Source of the DNA: JBBSBL01 sp038251325
GTDB lineage: Bacteria > Actinomycetota > Thermoleophilia > Solirubrobacterales > Solirubrobacteraceae
NCBI GenBank assembly: GCA_038251325.1
Contig: JBBSBL010000003.1
Span: 25,750-89,749, forward strand
DNA: 64,000 nt
Direction: 5' to 3'
Under the pieces are notes generated by a model that was not told the origin of the DNA, ran no database searches, and saw only the letters and a list, made by a program, of their open reading frames with translations. Of the stretch, positions 58,204 to 64,000 are shown piece by piece (within the stretch, counting starts at the first letter, position 1; each line of letters begins with the position of its first letter). Both the position numbers and the translations under genes were made by a program.

Positions 58204-60999
58204 CTAGCTCGACGCGCTCAGCGTCCCGCCGGACCCGGAGAGCTGGGTCACCGGCACGGACTCCAGGCCCTGGGAGCGCAGCGCGGCGCGGAGCTCGTCG
58301 AGGACGATGGGACCGCTCACGGCGTCCGGCACCTCGAGCTCGATGACCTCGCCCGGCTGGAGGGTCCCGACCGCCCCGCCGGGGGACAGCGTGACCCGCC
58401 CGCGCACGGCGCGCCCGCCCGCCGAGCGGGCGAGCAGGAACTGACCGGCGGTGAAGCCTCGCTCCGGCGGCAGGTAGACGAAGTGGCCCTGGATCCCGAG
58501 GGATCGCGCCGTCCGCCGCAACCGGCTCTTGGTCGCCATCCAGCGCACGAGCGCGCCGCCCTTGGCGAGACTCGGCACCGCGTCGTCGCCGGCGGCCTGG
58601 AGCTGCTGGAGGTCCCCCGTCGACGGGGCGGCGGAGACCGCGAACGAGCCGTGCAGATCACGTGAGCGCATCGCGGCCGCGACCGTGTCCACGGTCTCGG
58701 CCGGCGCCTCCACGACGACGCCGACCTGCGGCGCGTTGGTCGAGAAGCCGGTGGCCGGCGTCAGATGCAGGGGCCGGGCCAGCACCGAGTAGCCGGCGCC
58801 GGTCCCGAGGCCGGCGAACCCGAGCGCCACGACGCCGGCGCCCACCGCCGCCGCGCGCTGCAGGGAGAGCCGCCACGGCGCCAAGGCTGTCGCGCGCCGC
58901 CCGGCGCCGGTCGCGAACGCCGCCGTGGAGGGGCGGGCCGCGAAGCGCGGGTCGGGCTCCAGGGGGGCGGCCAGGGCGCGCTCCAGCGCCGGGCCGAGCT
59001 CGACGCGCGAGGTCGCGACCTGGGCGAGGTCGAAGCGCTCGAGCGCGCGGTTGTTCTCCTTCACGTGACCGACGCCGAAGCCGTAGGAGATCACCGGCGT
59101 GCCGGCGATCAGCGACTCGAGCACGGTCAGGCCGGCGGTGGAGTGGACGAGGACGTCGGCCGCGGCGAGGTAGTCGGCCATGCGGTGGGTGAAGCCGACG
59201 AGGCGGAGTCGCCGCTCGCCGGCGAACCGCGCCTCCAGGCGCTCACGCACCGCGTCGTTGCGGCCGCAGAGGCACAGGACCGTCGCGTCCTCGCGGCGCA
59301 GCGACTCGGCGATGGCGCCCTCGAGGTCGCCGATCCCCCAGCCGCCGCCGCTGACCAGGACGATGCGGCCCTGCGCCGGCAGCTCCAGCGTGGCGCGGGC
59401 CTGGACGCGGGTCGGCGGGTGCAGGCAGCCGGCGGTCGTCGGCGGGCGACCCCAGCGGACGCTGCCCGGGCCGGCGATGGCCTCGACCTCCTCGACCGAC
59501 TCGGGTTGGGTGACGACGTGCAGGTCGATCCCGGGGTGGGCCCAGAAGTGCAGGCCGGCGAGGTCGGTGATGCTCGAGACCGCGGTCACCTCGAGCTTGC
59601 CCTTGCGGCGCAGCTCGCCGAGCACGGCGGTGCAGCCGGGATAGGTCGAGATCACGAGGTCGGGATCGTGCGCGCTCACGAGGCGCTTCATCCGGCGCGA
59701 GCCGAGCATCGCGAGCAGCTTGCGCGAGAGCCACCGCGTGGGGCGGAGGCGCATGAAGAGGTGGTACTGCGCGTCGAAGAGCCAGGGCAGCCAGCGGAAC
59801 ATGACCACCGACCCGTCGCGCATGACCGACGTCAGCAGCCCGCCCATCGCGACGAGCCCGTTGACGATCGAGACCTGCGTGCCGGGCTCCTCCTCCGCGA
59901 ACTCGCGCGCGATCGCGCGGGCCGGCCCGTCGTGTCCCTCGCCGATGTCCGCCGAGAGGACGAGGACCTTGCGCGCTGCGGCCGGGTGGGGCTCGCCGTC
60001 CCCCGCCTCGCCCGCCGCGTCCCCGGCCCGGGCGTGCGAGCCCGCGTCGTCACCGTTCGCCCGGCCGTGCCCGTTGGCGCGCCCGTTGCCGTTGCCGTTC
60101 GCCTGCTCGGTCTTCCAGGCCACGTAGCGGCGCACACCCTCGGCGAACGGCGTCGCGGCGGTCCAGCCGAGCTCGTCGCGCGCGCGGACGCTCAAGACCT
60201 CCTTGCCGCCGAAGTCGCCGGGCCGCGCGGGCGTGAACTCGATCCGGGTGTTCCCGACCAGCGACTGCACGTGCTCGGCGATCTCGCGGATCGTGACCGT
60301 CTCGTCGCTGGCCAGGTTGTAGGTGCGGTTCGCGGCCGCGGGGACGAGCGAGCAGGCCACGCCCTCGGCGAGGTCCTCGACGTAGACGAAGCGGCGGAAC
60401 TGGCTGCCGTCCCCGGCGAGGGTCAGCGACTCACCGGCCAGCGCCTTGTTCACGAAGGCCGGGACGACCGCCGCCTCACGCGCGCGGGGCCCGTAGGGGA
60501 TGCCGAAGCGCAGGACCGTGCACGGCACGTCGTAGAGCTCCGCGTAGGCCTTGCAGTACAGCTCGCCGGCGAGCTTCGTGGAGGTGTAGAGGTGGCTCGG
60601 GGTCGCGATGAGCGTGTCCTCGTCCACCACGTCGGGCTCGCAGTCGGAGTACACCCAGATCGTGCTCGCGTAGACCATGCGCTCGACCTTCGCGCGCCGC
60701 GCCGCCTCGAGCACGGCGATCGTCCCGCGGGCGTTGACCTCCTCGGCCAGGACCGGCGCCTCGAGCACGTCGCTGACGTCGGCGACCGCGGCGAGATGGA
60801 CGACCGCGTCGCAGTCCTCCAGCGCGGTGGCGAGCGCCTCGACGTCGGTGATCTCGCCGAGGCGGTGCTCGAGCTCGGCGGCGTCGTGCCACGGCGAGCG
60901 CCGCCGGTCATAGACGATGGGCTCGTGACCGTGCGCCGCAAGGCGGTCGACGACGTGGGAGCCGATGAAGCCGGCGCCGCCGGTGACCAGGACCCTCAC
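58204..60999 (-). CDS. Three-module envelope protein: SDR epimerase, MGDG-synthase/MurG-type glycosyltransferase, membrane helix, degenerate NodB-like domain
   Basis: 931 residues. 1-300: NAD-dependent epimerase (VLVTGGAGFIGSHVV, Tyr138-x3-Lys142). 300-342: Asn/Gly-rich linker. 343-695: GT28-type transferase with VLVLSADIGEGHDGPARAI and STAGLTVLESLIAGTPVISYGFGVGHVKENN. About 715-737: one membrane helix. 757-921: a fold that ends like polysaccharide deacetylases (LQPGEVIELEV...LDELRAALRSQGLESVPVTQL) but lacks the metal residues (DD, HxxxH). It could make a sugar nucleotide, transfer it to a lipid and sense or bind polymer outside. GTG at 60999 overlaps the aminotransferase stop. Confidence 0.85.
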   Translation of the reverse strand: MRVLVTGGAGFIGSHVVDRLAAHGHEPIVYDRRRSPWHDAAELEHRLGEITDVEALATALEDCDAVVHLAAVADVSDVLEAPVLAEEVNARGTIAVLEAARRAKVERMVYASTIWVYSDCEPDVVDEDTLIATPSHLYTSTKLAGELYCKAYAELYDVPCTVLRFGIPYGPRAREAAVVPAFVNKALAGESLTLAGDGSQFRRFVYVEDLAEGVACSLVPAAANRTYNLASDETVTIREIAEHVQSLVGNTRIEFTPARPGDFGGKEVLSVRARDELGWTAATPFAEGVRRYVAWKTEQANGNGNGRANGHGRANGDDAGSHARAGDAAGEAGDGEPHPAAARKVLVLSADIGEGHDGPARAIAREFAEEEPGTQVSIVNGLVAMGGLLTSVMRDGSVVMFRWLPWLFDAQYHLFMRLRPTRWLSRKLLAMLGSRRMKRLVSAHDPDLVISTYPGCTAVLGELRRKGKLEVTAVSSITDLAGLHFWAHPGIDLHVVTQPESVEEVEAIAGPGSVRWGRPPTTAGCLHPPTRVQARATLELPAQGRIVLVSGGGWGIGDLEGAIAESLRREDATVLCLCGRNDAVRERLEARFAGERRLRLVGFTHRMADYLAAADVLVHSTAGLTVLESLIAGTPVISYGFGVGHVKENNRALERFDLAQVATSRVELGPALERALAAPLEPDPRFAARPSTAAFATGAGRRATALAPWRLSLQRAAAVGAGVVALGFAGLGTGAGYSVLARPLHLTPATGFSTNAPQVGVVVEAPAETVDTVAAAMRSRDLHGSFAVSAAPSTGDLQQLQAAGDDAVPSLAKGGALVRWMATKSRLRRTARSLGIQGHFVYLPPERGFTAGQFLLARSAGGRAVRGRVTLSPGGAVGTLQPGEVIELEVPDAVSGPIVLDELRAALRSQGLESVPVTQLSGSGGTLSASS

Positions 61000-62045
61000 G
61001 CGACGCCCTCCGGCAGCTTGGGCCCGTGGTAGTAGATCGGCGGGCACGAGTGGTGCTGGGCGACCCAGTCGGTGTTCGGCAGCTCGACGTGGTGGCCCAT
61101 GATCCGGTGGCACGGCTCGTCGTACACGCGCCCGGTGGAGCGCTCGAGGTGCTCGAAGACGACGTACTTGTAGAGGCCGGAGACCATCCCCTCGGGCAGC
61201 TCGAGCCGGGTGCCCGGGTGCGCGGGATCGAGGAGCGCGCGGGCCACGCGGTTCTTCCAGTCGACGATCTCCTCGAGCCGCTCGACCTGGACGAGCCCGA
61301 GCGCCGCGACGAACTCGCTCATGCGGAAGTTCAGGCCGCGGATGTCGTAGTCGGGCTTGCCGTAGTTGCGGAACTTCCGGGCGTACTCGAGCAGCTCCGG
61401 GCGACGCGAGGTGAGCACGCCGCCTTCGCCGGTGCTGATCGTCTTGGTCGCGTAGAAGCTGTAGACGCCGGCGTCGCCCCACGTCCCGGGGCGCCGGCCG
61501 TCCCAGCCCGCGCCGTGCGCGTGGGCGCAGTCCTCGAGCAGGAAGATCCCGTGCTCGCGGCAATAGGCGGCGATCCGCTCGACCTCGAAGGCGACGTGGC
61601 CGCCGATGTGCACGAGGAACACCGCCTTGGGCCGGTGCTCGGCGGCCTTCGCCTCGAAGTCGGCGAACGACATGCAGAGGTCCTCGCGGTTGCAGTCGAC
61701 GAACTCCACCCGGCCGCCGGCCTCGAGCACGGCGAGCGGCGTGGCCATGAAGGTGTTCGACGGGCACAGCACGGTCTCCCCCCGGACCTGGGCGAACTCG
61801 AGCGCGGCCAGCGCGCCGCCCGTCCAGTTGGCGGTGGCCACGGAGGCCTGGCCGTTCCACGCCGACCAGGCCGCCTCGAACTCGTCGCGGATGGCCCCCT
61901 CGGACCAGCGGTTGGAATCGAAGACGCGGTCCACGAGCGCGTGGTAGCGCGCCCGATCGCGCTGGTCGAAGCCGATCGCGAAGGTGGCGGGGTCTGGGCC
62001 CGGCGCCTGGCGGGCGGCGGCGCGGTCGTCGGCGGTGAGGCTCAT
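60996..62045 (-). CDS. DegT/DnrJ/EryC1/StrS-family sugar aminotransferase
   Basis: 349 residues. The PLP lysine is in GVYSFYATKTISTGEGGVLTSR, with the preceding LLEDCAHAHGA (PLP Asp and stacking residues) and FRNYGKPDYDIRGLNFRMSEFVAALGLVQVERLEEIVDWKNR. It adds an amino group to a 3- or 4-keto-NDP-sugar, presumably made from the epimerase product. ATG at 62045; the stop overlaps the fusion gene's start (GTGA). Family members are usually a little longer (about 370-400 residues). Confidence 0.9.
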   Translation of the reverse strand: MSLTADDRAAARQAPGPDPATFAIGFDQRDRARYHALVDRVFDSNRWSEGAIRDEFEAAWSAWNGQASVATANWTGGALAALEFAQVRGETVLCPSNTFMATPLAVLEAGGRVEFVDCNREDLCMSFADFEAKAAEHRPKAVFLVHIGGHVAFEVERIAAYCREHGIFLLEDCAHAHGAGWDGRRPGTWGDAGVYSFYATKTISTGEGGVLTSRRPELLEYARKFRNYGKPDYDIRGLNFRMSEFVAALGLVQVERLEEIVDWKNRVARALLDPAHPGTRLELPEGMVSGLYKYVVFEHLERSTGRVYDEPCHRIMGHHVELPNTDWVAQHHSCPPIYYHGPKLPEGVA

Positions 62046-62204
62046 GCGCAGCGCGTCGAGGGCGCGAGGGTCCGGGTGTCGGGCATCACGAGAAGGCGAT
62101 CCTGTGTGAACGGTTGGCGGGCGGCGGGGCCGGCCTCGGTGATGATGAGGCCACCGACGCGACGTCGAGCGGTGCCCGCGGCGGCCGGGCGCGCACCATC
62201 CGAT

Positions 62205-62221
62205 GTTCCGGACCCCGGAAC
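62205..62221. promoter_or_regulatory. Candidate operator (7-bp inverted repeat) upstream of the aminotransferase
   Basis: GTTCCGG (62205-62211), 3-nt spacer, CCGGAAC (62215-62221) within the 238-nt gap between the deacetylase and aminotransferase genes. The gap is less GC-rich near 62190-62250, so a promoter may lie there. No start or regulator is tied to it. Confidence 0.3.
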
Positions 62222-62283
62222 GATGGAAAAGACTACGCGATCCGGCGGCGTTCGGTTACTCGGCGCCGCGCTTTCGCGCGTCT

Positions 62284-62988
62284 TCAGCCGACCGGCATCG
62301 CCTCGAGTCCGGCCGTCTCGAGGGCGTCGAGCACCGGCGGCAACGCCGCGACCGTGCCCTGCCACGAGCCGGCCTGCGCGTAGGTGTCGGCGTCGTGCAG
62401 GAGCAGCACGTCGCCGGGACGCAGCCCGCCCTCGGTGAGCTTCGCGGCGATCTGCGCGGGGGTCCGGCCCGCGTTCCAGTCCACGCCCCACTTCGACCAC
62501 AGCCACGGGGACCAGCCGCGGCGGCGGATCTCGCGCAGGCCCGCGGGCGTGTAGATGCCGTAGGGCGCGCGGTGGTCGCGCGGCGCGTCGCCGAGCGTCT
62601 CGCCGAGCGTCGCCACCACGCGATCGAGGTCCTCGCGCAGCGCCCCCGGGGTGAGTCTCATGAGGTTGCGGTGCCGGTCGCCGTGGATCCCCACGCGGTG
62701 CCCGGCGGCCATCACCTCCGCCGCCAGCGCCGGGCTGCGGCGCACCTGCTCGCCGACCATGAAGAACGTCGCCGTCGCCCCCCGACCGGCGAGGATCTCC
62801 AGCACGGCGGGCGTGCCCTCGGGGTGGGGCCCGTCGTCGAAGGTGAGCGCGACGCCGCGCGGAGAGCTCAGCCGTCGTGGCAGCCCAAGCGCGGCTGCGA
62901 GGGGCGGCGCGTGCACGGCCAGGCCCGGCCCGAGCCAGGCGCCGCCGGCGCCGAGCGCGCCGGCGGCGGCCAGCAACGCCGGCCGCAC
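62284..62988 (-). CDS. Polysaccharide deacetylase (NodB domain)
   Basis: 234 residues. A hydrophobic N-terminus (ALLAAAGALGAGGAWLGPGLAV) is a signal anchor or signal peptide. The CE4 motifs are complete: ALTFDDGPHPEG (catalytic base and metal Asp), GIHGDRHRNLMRL (HxxxH metal pair), DHRAPYGIYTPAG (R-x-PYG) and DVLLLHDADTY near the end. It removes acetyl groups from N-acetyl sugars in an envelope polymer. GTG at 62988 starts 1 nt after the pgi stop; with the aminotransferase and fusion protein it suggests one pathway. Confidence 0.9.
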   Translation of the reverse strand: MRPALLAAAGALGAGGAWLGPGLAVHAPPLAAALGLPRRLSSPRGVALTFDDGPHPEGTPAVLEILAGRGATATFFMVGEQVRRSPALAAEVMAAGHRVGIHGDRHRNLMRLTPGALREDLDRVVATLGETLGDAPRDHRAPYGIYTPAGLREIRRRGWSPWLWSKWGVDWNAGRTPAQIAAKLTEGGLRPGDVLLLHDADTYAQAGSWQGTVAALPPVLDALETAGLEAMPVG

Positions 62989-62989
62989 C

Positions 62990-64000
62990 TCAGCCCGCGT
63001 CGCGCAGCGCGCGGTAGCAGCGGATCAGCGCGTTCGTCGAGGAGTCGTGGTCCAGCTCCGGGAGCTCGGCGGACTCGAGCTCGGGGACGATGCGCTTGGC
63101 GAGCACCTTGCCGAGCTCCACGCCCCACTGGTCGAAGGAGTCGATGCCCCAGATCGTGCCCTGCACGAAGACCTTGTGCTCGTAGAGTGCGACGAGCGCC
63201 CCGAGCGCGTGCGGGGTCAGGCGCTCGGCGAGGATCACGCTGCTCGGCCGGTTGCCCGGGCAGACTCGGTGCGGGATCTGCTCGGGCGGCGCGCCCTCGG
63301 CGGCGAGCTGCGCCTCCGTGCGGCCGAACGCGAGCGCCTCGGCCTGCGCGAGCAGGTTCGCCATCAGCAGGTCCTGCTGCCGGCCGACCGGCTCGAGCGG
63401 CTGCGCGAACCCGATGAAGTCGCACGGGACGAGCCGCGTCCCCTGGTGGATGAGCTGGTAGAAGGCGTGCTGGCCGTTGGTGCCGGGCTCGCCCCAGACG
63501 ATCGGCCCGGTGTCGTAGTCGACCTCGTGGCCGTCGAGCGTCACGTGCTTGCCGTTGCTCTCCATGTCGAGCTGCTGGAGGTAGGCGGGGAAGCGCTTGA
63601 GGTCCTCGGCGTAGGGCAGCACCGCCACCGTCTCGGCGTCGAGGAAGCTCGAGTTCCACAGCCAGGTGAGCGCGAGCAGCACGGGCAGGCTCTCGCCGAG
63701 CTCTGCGGTGCGGAAGTGCTCGTCCATCGCGCGGAATCCCTCGAGCATCTCGCCGAAGGCGGCGGGGCCAATCGCGATCATCAGCGAGAGCCCGATCGCC
63801 GAGTCGTAGCTGTAGCGCCCGCCGACCCAGTCCCAGAAGCCGAACATGTTCGCCGGGTCGATCCCGAACTTCTCGACCTCCTCGGCGTTGGTCGAGACCG
63901 CGACGAAGTGCTTGGCCACGACCGCCTCGTCACCGCCGAGGCCGGCGACGAGCCAGCCCCGCGCGGCGTGCGCGTTGGTCAGCGTCTCCAGGGTGGTGAA
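62990..64000 (-). CDS. pgi: Glucose-6-phosphate isomerase (5' truncated)
   Basis: Interconverts glucose 6-phosphate and fructose 6-phosphate. The frame is open to the right edge, so the N-terminus is outside the window; 336 residues are visible. MFGFWDWVGGRYSYDSAIGLSLMIAIGP (sugar-phosphate loop), GEPGTNGQHAFYQLIHQGTRLVPCDFIGF (catalytic Glu/His region) and TIWGIDSFDQWGVELGKVLAKRI with catalytic Lys are all family signatures. It is followed directly by the deacetylase gene, so it may feed sugar phosphates to the envelope pathway. Confidence 0.95.
   Translation of the reverse strand, partial: FTTLETLTNAHAARGWLVAGLGGDEAVVAKHFVAVSTNAEEVEKFGIDPANMFGFWDWVGGRYSYDSAIGLSLMIAIGPAAFGEMLEGFRAMDEHFRTAELGESLPVLLALTWLWNSSFLDAETVAVLPYAEDLKRFPAYLQQLDMESNGKHVTLDGHEVDYDTGPIVWGEPGTNGQHAFYQLIHQGTRLVPCDFIGFAQPLEPVGRQQDLLMANLLAQAEALAFGRTEAQLAAEGAPPEQIPHRVCPGNRPSSVILAERLTPHALGALVALYEHKVFVQGTIWGIDSFDQWGVELGKVLAKRIVPELESAELPELDHDSSTNALIRCYRALRDAG

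Noticed and set aside
62046..62283. Possible small gene in the gap before the aminotransferase
   Set aside because: Short frames here lack ribosome sites and family features; a promoter region is more likely.

Overview
The window is very GC-rich (about 75% by eye), tightly packed DNA with GTG, TTG and CTG starts and many 4-nt GTGA/ATGA stop-start overlaps. It looks like chromosomal DNA from a high-GC actinobacterium. An Ino1 of the mycobacterial type next to a CDP-alcohol phosphotransferase, the order dnaK-grpE-dnaJ-hspR-clpB, and DUF2510/RDD proteins all fit. A Thermoleophilia/Solirubrobacterales-like lineage is my best guess, by inference only. I see no tRNA, rRNA, CRISPR array, transposase or prophage, and no gene-free stretch over 300 bases. 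Three coding regions need an indel or artefact correction (thiO at a poly-G tract, pgsA at 27239-27242, an ALG10-like gene near 52636), so the sequence is probably a draft or metagenome assembly.

Layout: 1-5431 holds a truncated methyltransferase and a minus-strand operon thiE, membrane protein, thioesterase, class III cyclase, lpd, DsbA-fold protein, small hypothetical. 5494-8563 is a TPP-riboswitch thiamine operon (thiO-thiS-thiG plus a SnoaL-like gene). 8591-16664 holds an EEP nuclease, argF, an RNA m5U methyltransferase, glycosyltransferases, a lipase and a beta-propeller protein. 16140-21072 is a cassette: membrane protein, cytochrome b/molybdopterin oxidoreductase fusion, methyltransferase, DUF2064 and GT2 proteins, and a divergent epimerase. 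A MazEF-type pair follows at 21073-21676. 22714-30476 is an inositol-lipid region: UDG-like protein, PimA-like GT fused to a PHP phosphoesterase, ino1, pgsA, an AUR1-like PAP2 protein, a polytopic membrane protein and an alpha/beta hydrolase. 30520-32144 is a PfkB kinase and nth.

32265-38886 is the heat-shock operon dnaK-grpE-dnaJ-hspR-clpB. 39713-57722 is a nearly complete purine pathway (purD, purE, purB, purC, purS, purQ, purL, purF, purN, purH), interrupted by an aminomutase-like PLP enzyme, a GH39-like secreted protein, an ALG10-like membrane protein, an RDD/DUF2510 protein and a RecQ helicase. 57719-64000 ends with a RidA protein, a three-module epimerase/glycosyltransferase/NodB-like protein, a DegT aminotransferase, a polysaccharide deacetylase and a truncated pgi.

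The most interesting pieces are: (i) a PimA-like glycosyltransferase fused to a metal-complete PHP phosphoesterase beside ino1 and pgsA, a candidate for the phosphatidylinositol-phosphate phosphatase step; (ii) a one-chain cytochrome b plus sulfite-oxidase-like protein with an internal twin-arginine motif before its last membrane helix; (iii) a 931-residue epimerase-GT28-membrane-degenerate-deacetylase fusion in an envelope polysaccharide operon.
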